A DNA stretch of 20,433 nucleotides from Clostridiaceae bacterium OM02-2AC (GTDB taxonomy: Bacteria; Bacillota_I; Bacilli_A; Erysipelotrichales; Erysipelotrichaceae), in assembly GCA_003481775.1 (NCBI GenBank), contig QULU01000055.1, forward strand, positions 1 through 20,433, in the 5' to 3' direction. Below, piece after piece: positions 7,768 through 14,618 of this stretch. The position numbers were made by a program, and so were the translations under genes. The notes under the pieces are model-generated. The model ran no database searches and was not told where the DNA came from. It was given only the letters and a program-made list of their open reading frames with translations. Numbering within the stretch: position 1 is the stretch's first letter; each line of letters starts with the position of its first letter.

Positions 7768-9402
7768 TTACACGCCCAGAATGCCCAGACCTCCAAGTGC
7801 GATGGCAATCACGAGCAGCACCAGTGTAACCTTTAATACGGTGCCCCCCTTTTTCAGATAAGCGTAAACACCAAAGACTGCAAGAAGTGAGAGAATACCC
7901 GGCGCAATCGGATTAAACAGCAGCTCCTGAATACTAATCATATCCTTTGCTCCATATGGAATTTCATAGATCACAGCAACATTGACGTTTTGTGCTGCCA
8001 TCGTCCCCATCACAAACAATCCGACGATGGAAAAGAAGGTCACAATTTTCTGTACTGCATTGTTTTGTAATATGTTCATAGCAGAATCGGTGCCCAGCTT
8101 ATAGCCCATGTTGAACATGAATTTCCCCTCCGATACCAGAATGACATAGAGGAGAATATCATCAACGATCGGTGCCCACAGCATTCCCTGCTGCGCAAAG
8201 CCCATAAAGAAGGTGGAAATAAGTGGTTTCAGCGTCGCGTAATTCAAGGTGTCACCGACACCGGCAAAGGGTCCCATCATACCGTTTTTAACACTGTTGA
8301 TCAAATCTTCGGAAATCAGCTGATCATCAGGCACCTGCTCACGCTTCTGTATCGCTCTTTGCTCTTCCAGCGATGTAATAATACCGGGAATGATACCGCC
8401 AATCATATTTTCCGTGATAAAGAACTGCATGTGTCGCTTCAATCCTTTGATTTGTTCTTCCTTATCATCCGGATACAGCTCCTCCAATGCCGGCGCCATG
8501 GTCAAACACATTCCCATCGCCTGCAAACGCTCAACATTATCCACATGGCAGACATGCAAACGCCAGTTGAACCAAACTCTTTTCAATGTTTTTTTACTTA
8601 GGATATGGGTTGCCTTGGATTCGGCATTTTTGAGATTGAGTAAATCCGCAAACAAGCTTCCATTGTCTGTCTCCTTTTTTGTAAAAATCGTATAGAGCCA
8701 GGCGATAAATATACCAAGCAGACATCCCGGCACAGCTCCCAGACCGGAATATTGGGCAAAGAAGAAGCCGGCGATAAAGAACGGTATCAGCTGTCCTTTT
8801 CCGATTACCAGAATGACCATGGCAAATCCCAATGCAGGAAGCAGTCCGCCGGCTAGAGAGAACATGTTGTTCGCCCAATCCGGAAGTCCGTTCATGAGGA
8901 TTCCCAGACTGTTCACTCCATATTTCAATACGATGGTCATCGGCACCAGGAAAATCACCGCACGAATCAGTGGTCCGTAAATCAGGGATGTGCGGGTAAG
9001 CTCCTTTACATTACCGGTTTCCACCGCTTTATCTGCATGATGTACCGTCCAAACCATTGCCAAACGTTTAACCGTGTGTAGCTGCGCCATAATCAGGGCA
9101 GCTGCAGAAGAAATTACCAGACCCTGATCCAGCGATATTCCCGCCGTTATGACCATGGCCGTCGTCACGATTCCGGCTGCTTCTTTATCCACCGGCATGG
9201 CCCCTCCAACGGCAGTAAGTGCCAGATACAGCGGCTGAATAGTTCCACCAACGATACAGCCCTTTACCGGATCCCCCAAAATAACACCGGTAAGCAGTGA
9301 GATAAGCATTAAATCACAGAAGCAGTAGGTGAATGGTACAAAGATTTCACCTGCTGCCAGCCAATACAGCATTGCAAGTAAGATTGCTTGTAATAATGTC
9401 AT
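7768..9402 (-). CDS. PTS mannose-family IIC-IID fusion permease
   Basis: In mannose-family PTS, IIC and IID are normally separate proteins that together form the sugar channel. Here one 544-residue ORF holds both. Residues 1-240 are IIC, a series of membrane helices with the GTIQPLYLALTAVGGAMPVD segment at 53-72. A polar linker (about 241-268) follows. Residues 269-544 are IID, beginning KKTLKRVWFNW, then ERLQAMGMCLTMAPALEELYPD, the cytoplasmic segment KNGMMGPFAGVGDTL and a hydrophobic C-terminus ending in ALGGLGILGV. AAGGAGAGG precedes the ATG. Because the frame is continuous through a proper linker, I read this as a true fusion rather than a sequencing error. It sits 36 nt after IIA. Confidence 0.92.
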   Translation of the reverse strand: MTLLQAILLAMLYWLAAGEIFVPFTYCFCDLMLISLLTGVILGDPVKGCIVGGTIQPLYLALTAVGGAMPVDKEAAGIVTTAMVITAGISLDQGLVISSAAALIMAQLHTVKRLAMVWTVHHADKAVETGNVKELTRTSLIYGPLIRAVIFLVPMTIVLKYGVNSLGILMNGLPDWANNMFSLAGGLLPALGFAMVILVIGKGQLIPFFIAGFFFAQYSGLGAVPGCLLGIFIAWLYTIFTKKETDNGSLFADLLNLKNAESKATHILSKKTLKRVWFNWRLHVCHVDNVERLQAMGMCLTMAPALEELYPDDKEEQIKGLKRHMQFFITENMIGGIIPGIITSLEEQRAIQKREQVPDDQLISEDLINSVKNGMMGPFAGVGDTLNYATLKPLISTFFMGFAQQGMLWAPIVDDILLYVILVSEGKFMFNMGYKLGTDSAMNILQNNAVQKIVTFFSIVGLFVMGTMAAQNVNVAVIYEIPYGAKDMISIQELLFNPIAPGILSLLAVFGVYAYLKKGGTVLKVTLVLLVIAIALGGLGILGV

Positions 9403-9438
9403 TTTTTCCTCTCCTTTTTTCTAATTTATGCATACGTC

Positions 9439-9843
9439 TTACATCCCTTCTGCAGGCAGCACCACGTTCTGAATACCTCCCTTCCCTGTTTCTACCATGT
9501 GCTCTGCCGCTTCCTTTAAAGACATATCATCGAATTGAAATAAAACCTCCAATACCATTCCCAGATTCAAGCCGGTTACCAGACGGTAGCGGCAATGCTG
9601 AAATGCCATGAGCAGACTATTGCACGGACTGGCTCCGAATAAATCCGCCAACAGCAAATATTCGCCCTCAGGATCAAGAGTAATCAGCTCCTCTGCCTTT
9701 TTGATAAATGCCTGCGGGTCCATATCCTCCTTCATACCGATGGCATACATACAAGCCGTCTGCGCTTCTCCGGCTATCATGCGACTTGTTTCTAAAAAAG
9801 CCTCTGCCAGATTCCCATGTGCTCCGATAACAATGTGCTTCAT
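9439..9843 (-). CDS. PTS mannose/fructose-family IIA component
   Basis: IIA accepts phosphate from HPr on a histidine and passes it to IIB. The 134-residue protein is a lone IIA-Man domain: MKHIVIGAHGNLAEAF contains the phosphorylated His9, LLADLFGASPCNS matches the conserved DxxGGSPxN region, and GLNLGMVLEVL and VETGKGGI follow. It resembles sugar-PTS IIA more than DhaM, whose IIA-like domain has a different His loop and an MGS motif. It is the first gene of the operon, with AAGGAGGACGT before the ATG. Because the operon also encodes DhaKL without DhaM, a second role as phosphodonor to DhaL is conceivable but only inference. Confidence 0.93.
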   Translation of the reverse strand: MKHIVIGAHGNLAEAFLETSRMIAGEAQTACMYAIGMKEDMDPQAFIKKAEELITLDPEGEYLLLADLFGASPCNSLLMAFQHCRYRLVTGLNLGMVLEVLFQFDDMSLKEAAEHMVETGKGGIQNVVLPAEGM

Positions 9844-9893
9844 ACGTCCTCCTTCTCTTTTTGTTTCAAAAGTTTTAATTCCATATCTAAATA

Positions 9894-9907
9894 TGAAATC
9901 GTTTCCA
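9894..9907 (-). promoter_or_regulatory. Catabolite-responsive element (cre, CcpA site)
   Basis: TGGAAACGATTTCA on the minus strand matches all fixed positions of the B. subtilis cre consensus TGNAANCGNTNNCA. It lies at about +5 to +18 from the predicted start of the PTS operon transcript, where bound CcpA would block transcription. This predicts glucose repression of the operon. Confidence 0.8.
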
Positions 9908-9909
9908 TT

Positions 9910-9924
9910 TACAATTACATTGTA
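9910..9924 (-). promoter_or_regulatory. Palindromic candidate operator over the -10 box
   Basis: TACAAT-GTA-ATTGTA is a perfect inverted repeat with 6-bp arms; one arm is the -10 hexamer itself. An overlapping, less perfect repeat (TTGTA and TACAA arms) lies just upstream. This is a plausible site for the DeoR-family protein encoded next door. Confidence 0.45.
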
Positions 9925-9946
9925 TTAATTACAAAATATTAGTCAA
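9919..9946 (-). promoter_or_regulatory. Sigma-A type promoter of the PTS/DhaKL operon
   Basis: A TTGACT -35 (9941-9946) and a TACAAT -10 (9919-9924) are 16 nt apart, giving a start near 9911 and a leader of about 70 nt before the IIA gene. Confidence 0.75.
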
Positions 9947-10040
9947 TAACATTCCGTTTAAATTAGAAAGCAGAGCTTTCCACTATTGATTCAAAAGTTT
10001 TTTAGCTTCCGAATCATTCTGCTTCAAAAATTTTAAGAGG

Positions 10041-10232
10041 CTACAGAAAAAGACCTGCTCTTGACAGGCTGCTGAAAAAGACTTATATGTCCCCTTGCTT
10101 CATAAGAGCAGTGAAAAGGAATACCCTGTTTCCTATAAACTCATGGACATGTAATGATAGAAAAACAGACGATGCAAGTAACACATCGTCCGTTTTCTCA
10201 GCAGTCTCGCTTCTGTCAAGTTCTTATGTAGG
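10041..10232. repeat. MITE-like imperfect inverted-repeat element
   Basis: This sequence lies in the 485-nt gap between the regulator gene and the PTS promoter. The two ends are imperfect inverted copies: the left has CTACAG, CTTGACAG (10060-10067) and CTGCTGAAAAAGAC (10069-10082); the right carries the complements of CTACAT, CTTGACAG (10213-10220) and CTGCTGAGAAAACGGAC (10188-10204), in the same order inward. The middle holds no ORF. This layout suggests a small non-autonomous element or the remnant of an insertion sequence. Within it is the hairpin listed as the regulator's terminator. The remaining gap sequence (9950-10040 and 10233-10328) is AT-rich and shows nothing I can name. Confidence 0.45.
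10161..10197 (-). terminator. Terminator-like hairpin downstream of the DeoR-family gene
   Basis: On the minus strand AAAAC-G-GACGATG pairs with CATCGTC-T-GTTTT around a 9-nt loop and runs into a T-rich tail. It would separate the regulator transcript from the PTS operon. Confidence 0.6.
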
Positions 10233-10328
10233 TTGAAATAAAAATCATGCTCATGTTTTTTTGGCAAGTATAGTTTGCATTTCTCTGTTCAGTCTTCAAG
10301 GAAACGACGATGTTTCCTGTTTTTCTAT

Positions 10329-11099
10329 TCACGAAGATTCAAAGCGATTGACCTCAAGCAGTTTGCCTACCTTTATTTGCTTGCGAAGCTCACTTTCTAC
10401 ACAATCCGTAACCAGTGCATCGAAATTTTGAAATACACCGTACTGATAGCGGGAGGTTCTATCGAATTTCTCCGCCAGTGTAATCAGCAGCTTGCACTTG
10501 CTTCTGCGCAATATGATCTCATTCAGAAACATCGCATCCTCGGTCTGTGTTCCGGGACCATCAAAGCCTAAACAGCCATCCGTTCCAAACACCGCAACAT
10601 CATAGGAAAAGCGACTCGCCATATCGGAAACAAACTGCCCCTCCGTACGATTCCCGCTGCGGGAATACTTCCCCCCCAGAAAGACGATCTCATGTCTGCT
10701 TTCCTTTAGCTCATTCATCATTTCAAAGCAGTTTGTAATAATCAGCAGATTCTTCCGAAAGCTAAACAGTTTACCGAGCGGAAGTGCAGTGGAGCTTGGA
10801 TCAACAAAAACCACATCGTCATCGTGAATGAAGTTGATGACCTCCATACAGATTGCCTTTTTCACTTCGATTTTCTCCTGTGTTCGCACATCAATCGGTA
10901 CATCGGTAAAGGAATTACGCAGAACAGCACCGCCATGCGTACGAAACAAAATCCCCTTTCTCTGTAAAAATTCCAAATCTTTACGAATGGTTTCCATGGT
11001 TACTCCAAAGCAGTCCGAGAGTTCCTTAACACTTGCTTTCCCATGCGATAGTAAATAGTTCGATATTTCATCAAGCCTTTTTTCCAATCTCTTTTCCAT
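10329..11099 (-). CDS. DeoR/GlpR-family transcriptional regulator
   Basis: DeoR-family repressors bind DNA with an N-terminal helix-turn-helix and release it when a sugar phosphate binds the C-terminal domain. From the chosen start the protein has 256 residues. The HTH covers about 4-58, with VKELSDCFGVTMETIRKDLEFL and the following KGILFRTHGGAV; the C-terminal DeoRC domain shows VVFVDPSSTALPLGKL, LLIITNCFEM and IVFLGGKYSRSGN. The ATG at 11099 matches where family members begin, but the ribosome site there is poor (GGGG only 1 nt away). A TTG at 11156 with AGGG about 8 nt upstream is the alternative and would add 19 residues. It lies upstream of the PTS operon in the same direction and most likely controls it. 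Confidence 0.88.
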   Translation of the reverse strand: MEKRLEKRLDEISNYLLSHGKASVKELSDCFGVTMETIRKDLEFLQRKGILFRTHGGAVLRNSFTDVPIDVRTQEKIEVKKAICMEVINFIHDDDVVFVDPSSTALPLGKLFSFRKNLLIITNCFEMMNELKESRHEIVFLGGKYSRSGNRTEGQFVSDMASRFSYDVAVFGTDGCLGFDGPGTQTEDAMFLNEIILRRSKCKLLITLAEKFDRTSRYQYGVFQNFDALVTDCVESELRKQIKVGKLLEVNRFESS

Positions 11100-11197
11100 A
11101 CCCCATATACGACAGACACCTGCACGTCCGTCATGCTCCTTTCCCAAGCTATGCAATGTACCCTATCAAAGAAATCCCCCAATTTATATCTATATTC

Positions 11198-11203
11198 ATT
11201 ATA
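11198..11203 (-). promoter_or_regulatory. -10 box of the DeoR-family gene
   Basis: A TATAAT on the minus strand lies between the asnA terminator and the regulator. No clear -35 is visible. It predicts a start near 11190, upstream of both possible start codons. Confidence 0.45.
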
Positions 11204-11241
11204 CTATGTTTTTTTCATGTAGAGAAGACAGCAGCTTACAT

Positions 11242-11267
11242 AAAAAATAGGACACCTTCATGTCCTA
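11242..11267 (-). terminator. Intrinsic terminator of asnA
   Basis: On the minus strand TAGGACA-TGAAGG-TGTCCTA (7-bp stem) is followed by six Ts. The stop codon of asnA (TAG) is the first three bases of the stem. Confidence 0.9.
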
Positions 11268-12281
11268 CAATAATACAATATTATGCTTTTCACATTCCTC
11301 ACGCATGGCATCGCTCCACTGTGACACCTGCACCTCTCCGATATGTGCTTTGTTTAATAAAATCAAACAAATTCTGGACTGCCCGATGCCTCCGCCAATG
11401 GTCAGCGGCAGCTCATCCTGCAACAGCATTTTATGAAAAGGCAAATCCTTACGCTCCTCACAGCCTGCTTTTTTCAACTGCTCCATCAATGCTTTAGCAT
11501 CCACACGGATGCCCATGCTGCTAATTTCCAGTACGGTATCCAGCACCGGATAATATAGCAGAATATCGCCGTTTAATGCCCAGTCATCATAATCCGGAGC
11601 ACGTCCGTCATGCTTTTCTCCGCTGTGCAAAGTATCACCGATTTTCATTAAAAATACAGTTTTATGCTGCTTCACGATTTCATACTCACGCTCTTTCGGC
11701 GTCAGATCAGGAAAGCGGTCCTCCAGCTCCTGCGTGGTAAGGAAATATACGTCCTCCTGAATAAACGGCATGAGGTTTTCATAAACGATATCCAGCTCCT
11801 TCTCCGTTTCCTTCAAAGCCTTCATAATATTGCGCACGGTCATTTTCAGAAAATCCATCGTCCGGTTTTCCCTGCTGATTATCTTCTCCCAGTCCCACTG
11901 ATCGACATAACAGGAATGCAGATTATCCAGCACCTCATCCCGGCGTATTGCATTCATGTCGGTATAGATTCCCTTGCCGACATTCAGATTGTAGCGCTTT
12001 AAAGCCATACGCTTCCACTTCGCAAGAGAATGAACTATCTGATAGTCCTCACCCTCAATTTCCATGATATCAAACGCAACCGGACGCTCCGTACCATTCA
12101 AATCATCATTTAAGCCGCTGCTTTTGGAAACATACAGAGGTGCCGATATACGCATCAGATTCAAATGATGCGCCAGACGACGCTCAAACAGGTCCTTGAC
12201 ATATTTGATGGCGATTTCCGTGGATATGATATCCAGCTTATTTTCATAATATTTTGGTATGATCAGATCTTCAACTGCCAT
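11265..12281 (-). CDS. asnA: Aspartate-ammonia ligase (ammonia-dependent asparagine synthetase A)
   Basis: AsnA makes asparagine from aspartate, ammonia and ATP through an aspartyl-AMP intermediate in the cytoplasm; it is structurally related to class II aspartyl-tRNA synthetases. The 338-residue length and the sequence are typical throughout: SAPLYVSKSSGLNDDLNG (about 46-63), VHSLAKWKRMAL, GIYTDMNAIRRDE, LHSCYVDQWDWE, the KIGDTLHSGEKHDGRAPDYDDW stretch (broken here by family-typical insertions) and the class II motif-3-like GGGIGQSRICLILL near the C-terminus. The ATG at 12281 follows AAAGAGGAGTGAAGCT. It is monocistronic, with its own -10 box and terminator. Nothing appears abnormal. Confidence 0.97.
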   Translation of the reverse strand: MAVEDLIIPKYYENKLDIISTEIAIKYVKDLFERRLAHHLNLMRISAPLYVSKSSGLNDDLNGTERPVAFDIMEIEGEDYQIVHSLAKWKRMALKRYNLNVGKGIYTDMNAIRRDEVLDNLHSCYVDQWDWEKIISRENRTMDFLKMTVRNIMKALKETEKELDIVYENLMPFIQEDVYFLTTQELEDRFPDLTPKEREYEIVKQHKTVFLMKIGDTLHSGEKHDGRAPDYDDWALNGDILLYYPVLDTVLEISSMGIRVDAKALMEQLKKAGCEERKDLPFHKMLLQDELPLTIGGGIGQSRICLILLNKAHIGEVQVSQWSDAMREECEKHNIVLL

Positions 12282-12310
12282 AGCTTCACTCCTCTTTCAT
12301 ATACCTTCTT

Positions 12311-12316
12311 ATTATA
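12311..12316 (-). promoter_or_regulatory. -10 box of asnA
   Basis: A TATAAT on the minus strand lies about 30 nt from the asnA start codon. The -35 region is AT-rich and matches the consensus poorly. Confidence 0.5.
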
Positions 12317-12635
12317 CATGATTTCATTTACAAAATATATCTTTTTTTGAAATGTTTTTCAATAATTTTCGTTTCATTTACAATCACTTTCATTAAGACA
12401 GCTGCAGATGCGTGCAGGCAGCTCTTTGTGCCTGTATACAGAAGATTGCTCCAATACAGCCATATGCACATTCGCAAGTATGCTCGTTTATACCAAGCAA
12501 CGAATGATTTGTATTTTTCTACTGTCTTCCTTCCGATCAGAAAAGAGGATGCCATACACCTGTAAATCAATCGTGTTGCATCCTCATAATTGGAAAAGAA
12601 GCCTTCATTTGCAGCCTTACCTGCTGCCAAAGCCC
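12317..12635 (-). other. Intergenic region between the GNAT gene and asnA
   Basis: About 320 nt without a convincing gene. A minus-strand ORF that starts with a GTG overlapping the GNAT stop is open for about 100 codons, but its composition is unlike its neighbours, it has no ribosome site, and a terminator hairpin lies inside it. The rest is AT-rich with several TTTCATTTAC-like repeats near the asnA end (about 12320-12385). Confidence 0.4.
12541..12587 (-). terminator. Terminator-like hairpin downstream of the GNAT gene
   Basis: On the minus strand AGGATGC pairs with GCATCCT, with an inner ACAC/GTGT pairing, followed by CTTTTC. It is about 50 nt after the GNAT stop codon. Confidence 0.55.
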
Positions 12636-13097
12636 TCACTTATACTTTTTAAACATATACAGCTTTCCAAATTCCTCTCTTTGAAATCCATTTGCCTCCA
12701 GCACATGTATGGAGGCTGTGTTACGTTTTTCAACGAGTGCATAAATGGAAAGCAGCTGCAGCGTATCAAAGGCCTCCTCACACAGAGCACGAACCGCCTG
12801 CTGCATGATACCTCTATGCCAGTAATTCACGCCCAGCCAATAGGATAGCTCCGCACTGCTGCTCGTCTTTTTTTCGCATTCCAGAAAGCCGCAAACGCTG
12901 CCATCCAGCTCCACCGCACGAAACAGATACCGCTGCGGATCCGCATGCTGATAAAAATGAATCGTAGATACGGCATTGAGAAAGGTATCCGGATACAGGA
13001 ATTTCCAGACTCTCTTTTTCAGATAATACGGATGCATCGACAAGCTGTGCAGCTCCATCGCATCCTCCACATCCCAGGGACGTACCATAACTGTCAT
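12636..13097 (-). CDS. GNAT-family N-acetyltransferase (RimJ/RimL-like)
   Basis: Proteins of this type transfer an acetyl group from acetyl-CoA to an amine on a protein or small molecule. The product has the fold markers in order: an N-terminal VRPWDVEDA strand-helix, RAVELDGSVCGFLECEK in the centre, the acetyl-CoA-binding strand and turn AELSYWLGVNYWHRGIMQQAVRAL, and the C-terminal NTASIHVLEANGFQREE. The acceptor cannot be predicted. I chose the ATG at 13097 (153 aa). The longer ORF would begin at 13133, but that stretch lies between the -35 and -10 boxes of a good promoter. GGTGA lies 5 nt before the chosen ATG. Confidence 0.85.
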   Translation of the reverse strand: MTVMVRPWDVEDAMELHSLSMHPYYLKKRVWKFLYPDTFLNAVSTIHFYQHADPQRYLFRAVELDGSVCGFLECEKKTSSSAELSYWLGVNYWHRGIMQQAVRALCEEAFDTLQLLSIYALVEKRNTASIHVLEANGFQREEFGKLYMFKKYK

Positions 13098-13112
13098 ATT
13101 GATCACCATGCT

Positions 13113-13141
13113 ATAGTATGCACATTCCCGCATCCTGTAAA
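13113..13141 (-). promoter_or_regulatory. Promoter of the GNAT gene
   Basis: A TTTACA -35 (13136-13141) and a TACTAT -10 (13113-13118) are 17 nt apart on the minus strand, with a predicted start near 13106, only about 9 nt before the chosen start codon. Confidence 0.55.
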
Positions 13142-13177
13142 CCGGGCTTTCTGCTAATCTATGCTTTTTTTCAATGC

Positions 13178-13540
13178 TCAGCTGTCTTTATGATAAAGAA
13201 TATTGATATCGCCGTCCACAAAGCCAATACCCACACCCGCATATGCCTTCAGTTTTTCCGCATATCTACCGTTTTCCAGGTATATCTGCAGTCTTTCACT
13301 CATTTCTGTGAGAATCTGTTCCCAGTCTGCTTCCTCTTCCCAGCTGAATGGTGCCTCACGTGTTACAAAAACCTCTTCACAGGCCCAATCCGCATCCTGT
13401 GGATCAAAGCCCTCTGTGCCTGCAAATTCGATTGACCAGATATTTCCTTCCTGCTCATATAAATTAAAATTCACTGCAGCGATATCGTCTGGCAATGGCA
13501 TTCCCAGTACAAAATCCAGCCATTCCTCAAAGCTTTCCAT
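13178..13540 (-). CDS. Acidic conserved hypothetical protein (120 aa)
   Basis: I recognise the general look of a small soluble family found in Firmicutes but cannot name a function. The product is very acidic and begins MESFEEWLDFVLGMPLPDD. It then has AVNFNLYEQEGNIWSIEFAGT, a tryptophan-rich acidic centre (DADWACEEVFV, then WEEEADWEQIL) and a C-terminal GVGIGFVDGDINILYH. There is no signal peptide or membrane segment. Some small acidic proteins of this kind are immunity or antitoxin-like, but no partner toxin is visible. GAGGAGATGACGGT precedes the ATG, and a TGG-TAAAAT extended -10-like site (13567-13575) lies about 30 nt upstream. Confidence 0.75.
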   Translation of the reverse strand: MESFEEWLDFVLGMPLPDDIAAVNFNLYEQEGNIWSIEFAGTEGFDPQDADWACEEVFVTREAPFSWEEEADWEQILTEMSERLQIYLENGRYAEKLKAYAGVGIGFVDGDINILYHKDS

Positions 13541-13604
13541 ACCGTCATCTCCTCTTTGTCATCTGTATTTTACCATATCTGTCTTCGTTATGGCTAGATG
13601 CAAG

Positions 13605-13652
13605 AAAAAAAGGATATGCTTCCATACCCTGTTAAAACGGCTTCGTATCCTT
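13605..13652 (-). terminator. Terminator closing the 15029-13632 gene string
   Basis: On the minus strand AAGGATA pairs with TATCCTT across a partly paired 30-nt loop, and seven Ts follow. It overlaps the 3' end of the 85-aa gene. Confidence 0.6.
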
Positions 13653-13889
13653 ATTCTTCCATCGGCTGAACTCCAGAGAAAGCTCATAAATTTTACGAGT
13701 GATGATATAGGTACAGGTAACCATCACGGAACATAAAATTGCAAGACAGATTTGAAGCCGATACACATCAAAACCCTCTCCTGTCAATCCAAGCATAAGC
13801 AGTAATAAATCGGCAAATATACCTGCAAAGACGGCAAAAGCGAGAAAGGATAGAATTGCAGTTCGCAATACTTTTTTAAAGGATAACAT
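13632..13889 (-). CDS. Small two-helix membrane protein (85 aa)
   Basis: The family is not recognised. Two hydrophobic segments, about 10-36 (AILSFLAFAVFAGIFADLLLLMLGL) and 44-65 (LQICLAILCSVMVTCTYIITR), are joined by a short loop, and the C-terminus is charged (SRWKNKDTKPF). The basic residues before the first and after the second helix suggest that both ends are cytoplasmic. GGGAGGAGTGTGAACG precedes the ATG. It is the last of four same-strand genes that may share the promoter at 15065-15073. Confidence 0.65.
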   Translation of the reverse strand: MLSFKKVLRTAILSFLAFAVFAGIFADLLLLMLGLTGEGFDVYRLQICLAILCSVMVTCTYIITRKIYELSLEFSRWKNKDTKPF

Positions 13890-13937
13890 CGTTCACACTC
13901 CTCCCGTATGACGCATCATGCGACATTATTTTTTGCA

Positions 13938-14153
13938 TCATGTTCTTTCTACACCATGTATAACAATTCGATGACAGCCTGTGCAGTAACATGCAGATAC
14001 AGCAGCGGGATACATGCTCTGCTCTGCCAGCAGCACCTCCTGATCATTTGCAGGCTGCATCCTCATAAGGTGCTTTTTTTCAGAGAATATAATATTGGAA
14101 GCAGCCTGTACAAAGCCTGCTTTCATTTCCTTACCGCAATATGGACAAAGCAT
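13938..14153 (-). CDS. Small zinc-ribbon protein (DUF6487-like)
   Basis: The 71-residue product has two Cys pairs: CPYC near the N-terminus (MLCPYCGKEMKAGFVQA) and CYCTGC near the C-terminus followed by HRIVI, the pattern of a zinc ribbon. The stretch KEMKAGFVQAASNIIFSEKKH resembles small proteins annotated as DUF6487; this assignment is from memory and moderate. I chose the ATG at 14153 because AGGAGG lies 7 nt upstream. The two other ATGs, at 14159 and 14201, are too close to the site or lie upstream of it. The function is unknown. Confidence 0.75.
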   Translation of the reverse strand: MLCPYCGKEMKAGFVQAASNIIFSEKKHLMRMQPANDQEVLLAEQSMYPAAVSACYCTGCHRIVIHGVERT

Positions 14154-14244
14154 GTTCATTCCTCCTTTTTTGAAGATGGGCAATCCCAGAGCCGATTGCA
14201 TATACCTTTGAAATACCGTTTATTTCCGGTGTCTATGGTGCATC

Positions 14245-14589
14245 TCACCGCCATGGTTTGAATATCACCCAGTCCTCCCCCATAGAAAGCTCAACTTCCT
14301 GATCACCGATCTGATAGTTGATGCCTGTACCAAAATTTGATTGATTATCCTTTTTCGGTATTTCTGTCCGCTCTACCATGCTGTCAATTTCCCCATCCGT
14401 CATGCCGCAGCGTAGCCTATCGTTGTTGGTCTTCTTTGTATTGTAATACAGCTGCCCATGTACCATAATCAGCTGCTTTGTGCACTCTGCTTTCGCTATG
14501 TTTCCTTGAACGATTTCAGCCCTTGTGTTCTTGCAGCCGCCAAGTATGCTAATGCAAAGCAGCATAGCCATATACAGCCTTGTTTTCAT
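14245..14589 (-). CDS. Putative lipoprotein (114 aa), unknown function
   Basis: The N-terminus is a lipoprotein signal: basic MKTR, a hydrophobic core (LYMAMLLCISI) and a lipobox ending LGGC with the lipidated Cys19. The mature part of about 96 residues has two further Cys (about 36 and 61) and the segment GTGINYQIGDQEVELSMGEDWVIF. I recognise no catalytic motif. It should be anchored on the outer face of the membrane. AAAGGTGATGGAAT precedes the ATG, and it starts 29 nt after the DUF3788 gene, so the two are probably co-transcribed. Confidence 0.75.
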   Translation of the reverse strand: MKTRLYMAMLLCISILGGCKNTRAEIVQGNIAKAECTKQLIMVHGQLYYNTKKTNNDRLRCGMTDGEIDSMVERTEIPKKDNQSNFGTGINYQIGDQEVELSMGEDWVIFKPWR

Positions 14590-14618
14590 ATTCCATCACC
14601 TTTTCCACGTTTTCATGT

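Noticed and set aside
7072..7836. Long plus-strand ORF (254 codons) opposite dhaK
   Set aside because: It is antisense to a clear dhaK with all active-site residues, has no ribosome site and has a low-information composition rich in His and Cys typical of antisense frames.
12328..12639. Minus-strand ORF of about 103 codons between the GNAT gene and asnA
   Set aside because: It begins with a GTG overlapping the GNAT stop and lacks a ribosome site. A terminator-like hairpin lies inside it and its composition looks random, so it is most likely non-coding.
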